From ZC4RG30 sp040508085 (GTDB lineage Bacteria > Pseudomonadota > Gammaproteobacteria > Steroidobacterales > Steroidobacteraceae), in the NCBI GenBank assembly GCA_040508085.1, contig JBEVNO010000149.1:1-64000 (forward strand): a stretch of DNA of 64,000 nt, read 5' to 3'. A program made the position numbers and the translations under genes. The notes under the pieces were generated by a model. It had not been told where the DNA came from. It did not search any database and saw only the letters and a program-made list of their open reading frames with translations. Below, one piece after another: positions 26,738 to 34,992 of this stretch; positions within the stretch are counted from its first letter, which is position 1, and the number at the start of each line of letters is the position of its first letter.

Positions 26738-26987
26738 CGAGACCCGTCCTTTGCGAGCCGCACCTGCTGGCGCGGTCAGTTTCCCCTGGCGCAAATCTAC
26801 CCATCCTTGGCGGCTGCCGTGCAATGTCTCAAAGCACAGACGTCGCGCTCGACAGACATCACACCGATTAAGTTCGCAAAGCTATGATTTACCCATCAAC
26901 ATGCGCACTGCGTCACAGCGCGCGGCGCATCCACGGACTACTTAGCGTTATTCGGCCCGCGTTACGGGTACAGGAACCAGACAGAAC
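26738..26987. other. Divergent promoter gap between the two exported haem operons
   Basis: This 250-bp gap separates the minus-strand haem/DUF1501 unit from the plus-strand dihaem PD40 operon. On the minus strand TAGATT in GGATGGGTAGATT (about 26797-26811) is a possible -10, with a TTGCAC about 19 bp upstream. No convincing promoter was seen for the plus strand, though CAGGAACC at 26971-26978 is a fair ribosome-binding site. No small gene is supported. Confidence 0.4.
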
Positions 26988-29612
26988 GTGAACACCTTCC
27001 GGAACCTTGCGCTGCCGTTTGTCGCGCTGATAACCCTTTGTGCATGCAGCAGCGGCGGCAGCGTCGATATCGGCGGTGGCCAGGCGGCCGATCCCGGCAC
27101 CGTCGACTTCCCCATTGCGTATGTGAAACGCACCATTCCCGAGGAACAGGACGACCTGCGTGCGCAGCGCGACACGTCGGCGGATGCGGATCTGTTCTTC
27201 CGCGACCGCGCTTCGCCCTCTTCGGTGGAGCGCAACATCACCGAGCGGGTGACGGGAACCAGGCTTTACGACATCAAGGATGTTGACGTATCGGCCGACG
27301 GCCGCAGGATTGTCTTCGCCATGCGCGGTCCGCTCGACGCGGACCAGGACGAAAAAGACCCGCCCAACTGGCAGGTATGGGAATACGCCATCACCACCGA
27401 TGACCTGCACCGGGTGATCCGCTCCGACATCGATGCAGCGGCCGGCAATGACATCGCACCGCAGTATCTGCCCGACGGCCGCATCCTGTTCTCATCAACG
27501 CGCCAGCGGCAGTCGCAGGCCATCCTGCGCGACGAGGGCAAGCCGGGTTTCGAGGCCCAGACCGATGATCGCAGCGAGAGCGCGTTCGTGCTGCACGTGA
27601 TGGATGCCGACGGCACCAACATCCACCAGATCACCTTCAACCAGAGCCATGACCTGTGGCCTTCCGTGCTGGCGGATGGCCGCGTGGTATTCACCCGCTG
27701 GGATGGCGCCACCGGCCGGGGCATGCATCTGTATACCGCCAACCCGGATGGCACCAACCTGCAGCTGCTGTACGGCTCCCGCAGCCACCAGACCGGCACC
27801 GCCGGCGCGAACGGCCCTGCGACCATCCAGTTCAGCCGGCCGCGCGAGATGCAGAATGGCCGCATCCTCACGCTGGTGCGGCCGTACACCGACACGGATT
27901 TCGGCGGCGATCTGGTGATGATCGACACCGGGACCTATGTCGAGAACACCCAGCCGCTGACGGCGTCCGCCGGCATGGCTGGCCCGGCACAATCCCGCGC
28001 CACGCCGAACGAGGTCTCCACCATCGAAGGACCTTCCCCGGGTGGCCGCTTCCGCTCCGCGTTCCCGCTGTGGGATGGCACGAACCGGCTGCTGGTGAGC
28101 TGGTCGCTGTGCCGGCTCATCGATGCAAGCGTGAGCCCCACAGCCATCGTGCCCTGCACGCCGCAGCGCCTGGCTGCGCCGGATGTGCAGACCGCACCAC
28201 CGCTGTACAGCGCCTTCGTGTTCGATCCCGCCGACAATACCTTCAAGCCGCTGTTCCAGCCGGTGGAAGGCGTGATGATCACGGATCTGGTCGCAGCCCA
28301 GCCACGCACCCCGCCCGTGACGCGGCTCGACCACACGCTGGCGGGGGATGATTTCCAGCCGGCACTGGTAGGCGATGGCGTGGGACTGCTGGAGATCCGC
28401 AGCGTCTACGACTTCGACGGCACCCTGCGCAATGCCGGCGCCACCAGCCTCGCCATGCTGGCCGACCCGGCGCAGCGTACGGCAGACCTGCGGCCGGCGC
28501 GGTTCCTGCGCCTGGAGAAGGCCGTGTCGATCGGCGATGACGACCTCGGCTTCCCGGACATCGACAACTCGGCCTTCGGCGTCTCCAACTTCATGCGCGA
28601 GATCCTGGGCTATGTGCCCATCGAGCCGGACGGGTCGGTGTCGGTGCGCGTGCCGGCGGACGTGGCCTTTGTCATCTCGGTGCTGGACAAGAATGGCCGC
28701 CGGCTGTTCGGCGCCCATCGGGCCTGGCTGCAGCTGCGTCCGGGTGAGGTGCGGCGCTGCAACGGCTGCCACCAGCAGGTCGGCACCGCCAATCCGGCGC
28801 ATGGCCGCGATGGCACCAGCAACCCCATTGCCTGGACCGGCGCTGCCACCAGCGGCGCGCCCTTCCCGAACACGCTGCCGGCCACCGCGGCGAACGCACT
28901 GGGCGGTGACACCATGGCCCAGGCGCGGGCGCGCACCACCTGCGTCGCCGGCACGCTGTGCTCGCAGATCCCCAGCGTCAATGTGGTGTACGACGACGTG
29001 TGGACCAATCCGGCGGTGCGGCCGGCAGATGCCTCCTTTGCCTACACCTACACGGCGGCCACGGGGTTCACCACGGCAGCGCCGGTGCGCACCAGCTGCA
29101 TTGCCAGCTGGAGCAGCACCTGCCGCATCGTGATCAACTACGCGCAGCACATCCATCCACTGTGGGCGGTGGACCGCGGCGCCGGCACTTGCACCAACTG
29201 CCATGGCCCGACCAGCGTAGTGAATGCCGCCGCGCAGGTGCCTGCCGGCCAGCTGGATCTGTCGGATGGCGACTCGCAGCAGGTGCCCCAGCACAAGAAT
29301 GCCTACGAGGAGCTGCTGCGGGGTGACAATGAGCAGGAGCTGGTGGGCGGCGTGCTGCAGGACCGCCTGGTGGATGGCGGCCTGGACGACCAGGGCAACC
29401 CGTTGCTGGTGCCGGTGCGCGTGGCGGCGTCGCTGGCCGCCTCCAACGCGCGTGGCTCGACGCGGTTCTTCAACAGATTTGCCGATGGCAGCGGGACGTT
29501 CGATCATAGGAACACGCTGACTCCGGCGGAATTGAGACTGATCTCTGAGTGGGTCGACATTGGTGCGCAGTATTTCAACAATCCATTCGATCCCGCCGTC
29601 CCGGTCAACTAG
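26988..29612 (+). CDS. Dihaem c-type lipoprotein with PD40/WD40-like propeller
   Basis: An 874-residue predicted lipoprotein starting with GTG at 26988: MNTFRNLALPFVALITLCAC with Cys20 as the lipid site. The region from about 90 to 320 shows PD40/WD40-like beta-propeller blades (VSADGRRIVFAMRG, YLPDGRILFSSTRQ, MDADGTNIHQITFN, VLADGRVVFTRWDG). Two haem c motifs lie toward the C-terminus, CNGCHQQVG and CTNCHGPT. The propeller-plus-haem design matches large exported oxidoreductase-like lipoproteins whose substrates are unknown. It leads a plus-strand operon of outer-membrane and thiol-redox proteins, and its 3' end overlaps the next gene by about 50 nt. Confidence 0.85.
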   Translation: MNTFRNLALPFVALITLCACSSGGSVDIGGGQAADPGTVDFPIAYVKRTIPEEQDDLRAQRDTSADADLFFRDRASPSSVERNITERVTGTRLYDIKDVDVSADGRRIVFAMRGPLDADQDEKDPPNWQVWEYAITTDDLHRVIRSDIDAAAGNDIAPQYLPDGRILFSSTRQRQSQAILRDEGKPGFEAQTDDRSESAFVLHVMDADGTNIHQITFNQSHDLWPSVLADGRVVFTRWDGATGRGMHLYTANPDGTNLQLLYGSRSHQTGTAGANGPATIQFSRPREMQNGRILTLVRPYTDTDFGGDLVMIDTGTYVENTQPLTASAGMAGPAQSRATPNEVSTIEGPSPGGRFRSAFPLWDGTNRLLVSWSLCRLIDASVSPTAIVPCTPQRLAAPDVQTAPPLYSAFVFDPADNTFKPLFQPVEGVMITDLVAAQPRTPPVTRLDHTLAGDDFQPALVGDGVGLLEIRSVYDFDGTLRNAGATSLAMLADPAQRTADLRPARFLRLEKAVSIGDDDLGFPDIDNSAFGVSNFMREILGYVPIEPDGSVSVRVPADVAFVISVLDKNGRRLFGAHRAWLQLRPGEVRRCNGCHQQVGTANPAHGRDGTSNPIAWTGAATSGAPFPNTLPATAANALGGDTMAQARARTTCVAGTLCSQIPSVNVVYDDVWTNPAVRPADASFAYTYTAATGFTTAAPVRTSCIASWSSTCRIVINYAQHIHPLWAVDRGAGTCTNCHGPTSVVNAAAQVPAGQLDLSDGDSQQVPQHKNAYEELLRGDNEQELVGGVLQDRLVDGGLDDQGNPLLVPVRVAASLAASNARGSTRFFNRFADGSGTFDHRNTLTPAELRLISEWVDIGAQYFNNPFDPAVPVN

Positions 29613-30357
29613 CGTCCTGCTCGCGCTGCTCTGGCTGCTGCTGATGCCGCTGTCCGCAGCGGCCGCGGCAGCTCCCGAGGCCGCGCAGCTGTTGCAGGTG
29701 ACGGTTGCGGAACCATTTCTCGAGCTGCACGAGGGCCCGGGCCGGGGCTATGCCGTGTTCCACGTGGTGCCGCGCGGCGATCAGGTGGAGGTGCTGTACC
29801 GGCGCACCGAGTGGTTCCGCGTCCGCACGCAACGGGGCATCGAAGGCTGGACGCACCAGCGGGAAATGATGAAGACGCTGCTGGCCGATGGCAGCCCGTT
29901 CAATTTCGACCTGGGCAACCGCCAGGGCTTCACTGCCCATCGCTGGGAACTGGGCATGGGCGCCGGTGACTACGGCGGCGCCACCCTGATCGGCGGCTAC
30001 CTGGGCTTCTCGTTCAACCCGCAGCTGCAGCTGGAGCTGACGGGCACGCAGTTCCTGGGCGATGCCAGCAACGGCTATGCGGCGGAGCTGGGGCTCACGC
30101 ATGTGTTCGCGCCCGAATGGCGCATCTCGCCGCTGGTCACCATAGGCACCGGCATGATCTGGATCGAACCGAAATCCACGCTGGTGGTACCGGCGGACCG
30201 CAATGACCAGACGGCCTACGTCGGCGCCGGCCTGCGTTTCTACATGACAAGACGATTCTTCGTACGCGGCGAATACCGGCACCACATGGTGTTCACCAGC
30301 CGCAACGAGAATGAGGAGATCAACGAATGGAAAATGTCGCTCGCGTTCTTCTTCTGA
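29560..30357 (+). CDS. SH3-domain plus outer-membrane beta-barrel protein
   Basis: About 265 residues. After a signal region (SVLLALLWLLLMPLSAAAAA), residues about 45-105 resemble a bacterial SH3 domain (LELHEGPGRGYAVFHVVPRGDQVEVL, WFRVRTQRGIEGW). The rest is a small beta-barrel ending KMSLAFFF with the C-terminal Phe of outer-membrane proteins. The start is unclear: TTG at 29560 or GTG at 29563, both within the upstream gene. It ends inside the following barrel lipoprotein gene (31-nt overlap). SH3 domains of this sort often bind peptidoglycan; linking wall and outer membrane is a reasonable inference. Confidence 0.8.
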   Translation: MVRSISTIHSIPPSRSTSVLLALLWLLLMPLSAAAAAAPEAAQLLQVTVAEPFLELHEGPGRGYAVFHVVPRGDQVEVLYRRTEWFRVRTQRGIEGWTHQREMMKTLLADGSPFNFDLGNRQGFTAHRWELGMGAGDYGGATLIGGYLGFSFNPQLQLELTGTQFLGDASNGYAAELGLTHVFAPEWRISPLVTIGTGMIWIEPKSTLVVPADRNDQTAYVGAGLRFYMTRRFFVRGEYRHHMVFTSRNENEEINEWKMSLAFFF

Positions 30358-31031
30358 GCCTGCTGGCGCTGGCGCTGCCCGGCTGCGCCTCGCTGCGCTG
30401 GCCATGGGGCGGCCCCGACAGGACCGCCTCGGAGGAGCCGGTCACCCCCGCAGATGAGGAGCCATCGGCTGAAGATCCGCGGGTGATCGAGCCGGAAGTG
30501 GCGCGGCGCCGCATCAAGGTCGCGAAGATCGACGCGGACAACATCGAACTGGGTGCCCAGTACGGCGCCCTGTCGATCGAGGATTTCGGCACCAACCCGG
30601 TTTACGGCATCAGCGTCGCCTACCATGTGACAGAAGATATTTTCTTCCAGGGAAACTTCGGCCGCTCGAAGGCTGGCCAGACCAGCTACGAGACCCTGGG
30701 CGGCAATGTGCAGCTGCTTACGCCCAGTGAGAGACGCTTCACGTACTACAGCCTCTCGCTGGGGTACAACCTGCTCCCTGGCGAGGTATATATCGGTCGC
30801 AGTCTCGCCATGAACAGCGCGCTCTATGTATTGGGCGGCATCGGCAGCACCAAGTTCGCCGGTGACCAGAGATTCACGGTGAACTTCGGCGCGGGCTACC
30901 GCCTGTTGCCGACGGACTGGCTGGCGATCCACATCGACGTGCAGGATCGCGTCTTCCGCTCCGACCTGCTCGGCCGGGACAAGCTCACCAACAATCTTGG
31001 CGCCACGATCGGAGCGACCGCGTTCTTCTGA
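30327..31031 (+). CDS. Outer-membrane beta-barrel lipoprotein
   Basis: A 234-residue protein with a lipoprotein signal, MENVARVLLLSLLALALPGC with lipobox LPGC at Cys20, a short acidic linker, then an eight-strand-like barrel from about residue 65 to the C-terminal TAFF. Sequence such as YGISVAYHVTEDIFFQGNFG and AMNSALYVLGGIGSTKF resembles OmpW/outer-membrane-beta-barrel domains. A GAGGAG ribosome-binding site lies in the end of the upstream gene. Together with its neighbour it gives two consecutive small barrels in the same operon; a porin-like or scaffold role is possible but untested. Confidence 0.82.
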   Translation: MENVARVLLLSLLALALPGCASLRWPWGGPDRTASEEPVTPADEEPSAEDPRVIEPEVARRRIKVAKIDADNIELGAQYGALSIEDFGTNPVYGISVAYHVTEDIFFQGNFGRSKAGQTSYETLGGNVQLLTPSERRFTYYSLSLGYNLLPGEVYIGRSLAMNSALYVLGGIGSTKFAGDQRFTVNFGAGYRLLPTDWLAIHIDVQDRVFRSDLLGRDKLTNNLGATIGATAFF

Positions 31032-31048
31032 TCAGAGAGGCGGTTTCC

Positions 31049-31549
31049 ATGAGCAAGCTCATCCATTCCCTGCGTGCCGTGCTGCTGACAGCGCTGGTTG
31101 CCGTGCCGGCCATGGCCGTGGCGCCCCCTGCCGGCCCTGCCCCCTTGTTCAACCTGAACAGCATGGCCGGCAAGCCGATCTCACTGGACCAGTACAAGGG
31201 CCAGGTGGTGATGATCAATTTCTGGGCCAGCTGGTGCGGACCGTGCCGCACGGAGATGCCCATCCTCGAGAAGCTGCATGCCAAGTACAAGGCCATGGGC
31301 TTCACGATGCTCGGCGTGAACGTGGAGCCGGATTCGCAGCTTGCTGTCGACTGGCTGAAGTCGACCCCTGTCACTTTTCCGATACTGTTCGACACCAAGA
31401 GCGAAGTGAGTAAGCTTTACCAGGTGTCGGGCATGCCAAGCACGGTGATAATCGACCGCAAAGGCAACATGCGCTGGCTGCATCGCGGCTACAAGGCCGG
31501 CGACGAAAACGAGTATCTCGACCAGATCCGCGCCCTGGTGCGCGAATAG
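31049..31549 (+). CDS. TlpA-family periplasmic thiol-disulfide oxidoreductase
   Basis: A 166-residue exported thioredoxin-like protein with signal MSKLIHSLRAVLLTALVAVPA, the canonical active site WCGPC in FWASWCGPCRTEMP, and a cis-Pro loop VSGMPSTVIID. It belongs to the TlpA/ResA group, which keeps cysteines of apocytochromes or metal-binding proteins reduced. An AGAGG site lies 8 nt before the ATG. Position between the barrel lipoprotein and the DUF4266 gene suggests it acts on the haem-bearing lipoprotein of the operon or on the CGC-tailed DUF4266 product. Confidence 0.9.
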   Translation: MSKLIHSLRAVLLTALVAVPAMAVAPPAGPAPLFNLNSMAGKPISLDQYKGQVVMINFWASWCGPCRTEMPILEKLHAKYKAMGFTMLGVNVEPDSQLAVDWLKSTPVTFPILFDTKSEVSKLYQVSGMPSTVIIDRKGNMRWLHRGYKAGDENEYLDQIRALVRE

Positions 31550-31560
31550 GAAGACACAAG

Positions 31561-31794
31561 GTGACGAAGGGAGCACGGCTGCTGCTGCTGACGGGGATCG
31601 CGATGCTCGCGCTCCCGGCCTGCGCCCCCATCGAACCCTGGGTCAAGCCCTACGAGCGCGAGCGGCTGGCCGACCCCATCATGTCCATCGACCGGGACCC
31701 GGTGTCGTCCTCATACATGGACCATGTGTTCGAGGTCCGCGAGGGCGCCAAGGGCGCGACCGGCGGCGCGGGCGGCGGCTGCGGCTGCACGTGA
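31561..31794 (+). CDS. DUF4266 small lipoprotein with Gly/Cys tail
   Basis: A 77-residue protein with a GTG start at 31561 and AGGAAG 8 nt upstream. The signal peptide ends in a lipobox (LALPAC), so the mature form is only about 55 residues. The DUF4266 pattern is plain: VKPYERERLADPIM, then SSYMDHVFEVREGAKG and a C-terminal tail GGAGGGCGCT. The two tail cysteines are separated by one glycine. DUF4266 proteins are known to pair with DUF3570 proteins and a thioredoxin, exactly the arrangement here, but no function is established. The tail looks like a metal-binding or post-translationally modified end. Confidence 0.88.
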   Translation: MTKGARLLLLTGIAMLALPACAPIEPWVKPYERERLADPIMSIDRDPVSSSYMDHVFEVREGAKGATGGAGGGCGCT

Positions 31795-32933
31795 TGCGCC
31801 TGCCACGCCTGCTGGCGGCGGTGCTGCTGTTCACCGCAGCGACCGCACAGGCAGCGGTGCTGCCGGAAGATCGCGCCGACCTGATGTACCACCGCTATTC
31901 GGGTGGCGGCATCACCGTCGATGGGCCCTCGGTGCTGGTGCGCAAGGGTTTCGGTGATTCGGTCTCGGCCACCGCCAGCTACTACGTCGACAACATCAGC
32001 AGCGCCTCGATCGACGTGGTGGTGTCCGGCGCCAGCCGTTACGCGGAGCGGCGCGAGCAGAAGAGCGTGGGTGTGGATTACCTGCGCGGCAAGTCCACCT
32101 ACTCCGCCAGCTACCTGACCAGCAAAGAGAACGACTACAAGGCCAACACCTGGACGGTGGGGGTGAGCCAGGACATGTTCGGCGACCTCACCACGGTGAG
32201 CCTGGGTTACTCGCAGGGCCGCGACAAGATCGGCAGCTCGGTGGATCCTGACTTCGCCGACGAGATCGAGCGGCGCAACTACCGGGCCGGACTTACGCAG
32301 GTGCTGACACGCAGCATGCTGCTGTCACTGAATTTCGAGGCCGTCACCGAGCAGGGGTACCTGCAGAACCCGTACCGCTTCATGCGCTATGTGAACCAGA
32401 CGGGCAGCTATACCCGTGCGCCAGAGGTGTTCCCGCGCACACGCACCGGCACCGCGGGCTCTGCAAGGTTGAAGTATTTCCTGCCCTGGCGCGCGGCGCT
32501 GGAGGGGCAATACCGCTTCTATACGGACACCTGGGGCATCAACGCGCACACCGCTGGCGTCGAATACACGCAGCCCCTGAAAGATCGCTGGATATTCACC
32601 GGCTCGTACCGCTACTACCGCCAGAACAGCGCCAACTTCTTCAGCGACCTGTTCCCGTATCCCGATGCGCAGAACTTCATGGCGCGCGACAAGGAAACCT
32701 CGGCGCTGCAGAGCCAGACCGTCGGCCTGGGCGTTGCGTACCAGCTGCCGCTGGCCTGGGCGCCGTGGCTCAAGCGCGGCACTGCCAACCTGCGCATCAA
32801 CCATCTGATGGTCGATTACTCGAAATTCCGCGACCTGCGGCAGTTCCCGCCCGGCACTGCCGAGCCGGGTACCGAACCACTGTACTCACTGGACGCGAAC
32901 GTACTGCAGTTCTTCCTGTCGCTCTGGTTCTAG
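31794..32933 (+). CDS. DUF3570 outer-membrane protein
   Basis: A 379-residue protein with signal MRLPRLLAAVLLFTAATAQA and a beta-barrel-like body: DLMYHRYSGGGITVDGPSVL near the mature start is the DUF3570 hallmark, and the C-terminus FFLSLWF ends in aromatic residues. The start shares one base with the DUF4266 stop (TGATG); a GTG three bases earlier is also possible. DUF3570 always, as far as I know, follows DUF4266, and the pair probably works as an outer-membrane unit, perhaps a transporter for the small lipoprotein or for a metal. Nothing more specific can be read from sequence. Confidence 0.88.
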   Translation: MRLPRLLAAVLLFTAATAQAAVLPEDRADLMYHRYSGGGITVDGPSVLVRKGFGDSVSATASYYVDNISSASIDVVVSGASRYAERREQKSVGVDYLRGKSTYSASYLTSKENDYKANTWTVGVSQDMFGDLTTVSLGYSQGRDKIGSSVDPDFADEIERRNYRAGLTQVLTRSMLLSLNFEAVTEQGYLQNPYRFMRYVNQTGSYTRAPEVFPRTRTGTAGSARLKYFLPWRAALEGQYRFYTDTWGINAHTAGVEYTQPLKDRWIFTGSYRYYRQNSANFFSDLFPYPDAQNFMARDKETSALQSQTVGLGVAYQLPLAWAPWLKRGTANLRINHLMVDYSKFRDLRQFPPGTAEPGTEPLYSLDANVLQFFLSLWF

Positions 32934-32955
32934 AACCCCACAGGTCCGTCTCGCC

Positions 32956-34686
32956 ATGGCACTGCTGCTGGTCGCCTACCTCGGCGGCATCCTCACCATC
33001 CTGAGTCCCTGCATCCTGCCGGTGCTGCCCTTCGTGCTGGCCCGTTCGGACCGGCGCTTCATCTCACATGGGCTGCCGCTGCTGCTGGGCATGGCCGGCG
33101 CGTTTGTCCTGGTGGGCAGCCTGGCTGCGGTGGTTGGCGACTGGGCCGTCACGGCCAACCGCATCGGCCGCCATGTGGCGCTGGTGGTGATGGCGCTGTT
33201 CGGCCTCGCGCTGCTGTGGCCGGCACTGGCCACGCGCCTGTCGCAGCCCTTCGTGGCGCTGGGCAACCGCCTGACACAGACCGCGGCGCCCGCCGGTGAC
33301 CGCCACGGGGTGCTGGCATCCCTGGCACTGGGCGTTGCCACCGGCCTGCTGTGGGCCCCCTGCGCCGGTCCCATCCTGGGGCTGATCTTCGGCACCGCCG
33401 CCCTGCAGGGCACGAGCACGAAGACCTCGCTGCTGCTGCTCGCCTATGCGCTGGGGGCAGCCACGGCGCTGGCACTGGCCTTGCTGGCAGGCGCACGGGT
33501 GTTCGCGGCGCTGAAGTCGGGTCTGGGTGCCACAGAAGGACTGCGGCGCGTGCTGGGTGTGCTGGTGCTGGTGTCGGCCATCGCCATCTTCTTCGGTCTG
33601 GATACAGGCATGCTCGCCAGGTTGTCCACGGCCTCCACCAACCGTATCGAGCAGGCGCTGCTGGAGCGCGCCGGCGCTGGCAGTGCCGGCAGGGCAACGC
33701 CGGGCAGCGGAACTTCACCAGCGCAGCCATTGCCCAATATCCAGCCCTCCTTCGCGGGTGGCGGGCCGTGGCTGAATTCACAGCCGCTGGATATGGCGGC
33801 GCTCAAGGGCAAGGTGGTGCTGGTCGATTTCTGGACCTACTCCTGCATCAATTGCCTGCGTGCCCTGCCGTATGTACGCGCCTGGTACGCCAAGTACCGC
33901 GCTGCTGGGCTCATGGTCATCGGCGTGCACACGCCGGAGTTTGCCTTCGAGCGCGTGACCGACAATGTGCGGCGCGCCACGCGCGACCTGCAGATCGAAT
34001 ACCCGGTAGTGCTCGACAACGACTACGCCGTGTGGCGCGCCTTCCAGAACCGCTTCTGGCCGGCGCATTTCTTTCTCGACGCCACCGGCAGGCTGCGCCA
34101 TCTGCATTTCGGTGAGGGTGGCTATGACGAATCCGAGCGCATGATCCAGCGGCTGCTCGCCGAAGCTGGCGCCGAGGCACCGACGGCGCTGGTAGAGGTG
34201 CGTGCCACGGGCGCCGCTGCGGCCGCCGATCATGCCAACGTGCTGTCCCCGGAAACTTACCTGGGTTACCAGCGCGCGAAAGGCCTGGTGTCACCAGGTG
34301 GCGCGGTGCGCGATGCCATGCATGAATACACCGATGGTATGCCAGCGCTGAATGAATGGAGCCTGGCCGGACAGTGGCAGATCGGCCTGCAACAGGCCGC
34401 TGCCCAGAGCCGCGGCGCGCGTATCACCTACGTATTCCATGCCCGCGACCTGCACCTGGTGCTGGGTCCGGGCGCTGCCGGCAAGCCCATCCGCTTCCGC
34501 GTCACGCTGGATGGCCAGCCGCCCGGCGCGGACCACGGCATGGATGTGGATGCGCAGGGCTACGGCAGCATCGACAGCCAGCGCCTGTTCCAGCTCATCC
34601 GCCAGCAAGGCGCCATCGCTGAGCGGCGCTTCCAGATCGAGTTCCTGGACGCCGGCGCCGAAGCCTACGCTTTCACTTTCGGTTAG
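32956..34686 (+). CDS. dipZ: DipZ-like CcdA/thioredoxin fusion protein
   Basis: A 576-residue fusion. Residues 1-220 form a CcdA/DsbD-type membrane domain with the two redox Cys in SPCILPVLP and APCAGPILG. A TlpA-like domain follows (about 265-400) with CINC in TYSCINCLRALP in place of the usual WCGPC. The C-terminal 150 residues form a beta-sandwich, the DipZ C-terminal domain. The protein passes electrons from cytoplasmic thioredoxin to exported thiol proteins. It closes the operon of haem lipoprotein, TlpA and DUF4266, and would recharge those partners. Its stop overlaps that of the convergent winged-helix gene. Confidence 0.9.
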   Translation: MALLLVAYLGGILTILSPCILPVLPFVLARSDRRFISHGLPLLLGMAGAFVLVGSLAAVVGDWAVTANRIGRHVALVVMALFGLALLWPALATRLSQPFVALGNRLTQTAAPAGDRHGVLASLALGVATGLLWAPCAGPILGLIFGTAALQGTSTKTSLLLLAYALGAATALALALLAGARVFAALKSGLGATEGLRRVLGVLVLVSAIAIFFGLDTGMLARLSTASTNRIEQALLERAGAGSAGRATPGSGTSPAQPLPNIQPSFAGGGPWLNSQPLDMAALKGKVVLVDFWTYSCINCLRALPYVRAWYAKYRAAGLMVIGVHTPEFAFERVTDNVRRATRDLQIEYPVVLDNDYAVWRAFQNRFWPAHFFLDATGRLRHLHFGEGGYDESERMIQRLLAEAGAEAPTALVEVRATGAAAAADHANVLSPETYLGYQRAKGLVSPGGAVRDAMHEYTDGMPALNEWSLAGQWQIGLQQAAAQSRGARITYVFHARDLHLVLGPGAAGKPIRFRVTLDGQPPGADHGMDVDAQGYGSIDSQRLFQLIRQQGAIAERRFQIEFLDAGAEAYAFTFG

Positions 34687-34949
34687 GGACCTTCCGGCTG
34701 CTGCGCGGCGGCGCGGCCGGCGGCGGTGATATGCACAACCCAGCGGTCCTCGGTCTGCACCACCCGCACCCAGCCCGGGCCCTGCTGGCCGCCAATCACG
34801 GCATCGCCCATGAGGGTCAGGTGCCGCAGCAGCACGCTGGCGCTGAGACCGAGCCGCTTGCCTATGCGGGGCAGCGACACACCGCCGACTGCCGGTGCCT
34901 CCACCAGCAGCGAGAGAATAGCCGCGCTCAACGGATCGATTTCGTCCAC
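34683..34949 (-). CDS. Small winged-helix-like protein after fdhF
   Basis: An 88-residue protein. The GTG at 34949 (VDEIDPLSAAILSLLVEAP) has a strong AGGGGGG site 5 nt upstream and sits 43 nt after the oxidoreductase stop; the longer frame runs as a shadow through that gene. Helix-turn-helix-like sequence VSLPRIGKRLGLSASVLLRHLTLMG is followed by a wing-like WVRVVQTEDRWVVHIT. It looks like a stand-alone winged-helix domain, either a regulator or a protein-binding accessory of the molybdoenzyme. Cotranscription with the oxidoreductase is likely. Confidence 0.7.
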   Translation of the reverse strand: MDEIDPLSAAILSLLVEAPAVGGVSLPRIGKRLGLSASVLLRHLTLMGDAVIGGQQGPGWVRVVQTEDRWVVHITAAGRAAAQQPEGP

Positions 34950-34992
34950 CTGCCCCCCTGCCCTGATCCGGGCCGCGGGCGGGGGCGCACCA

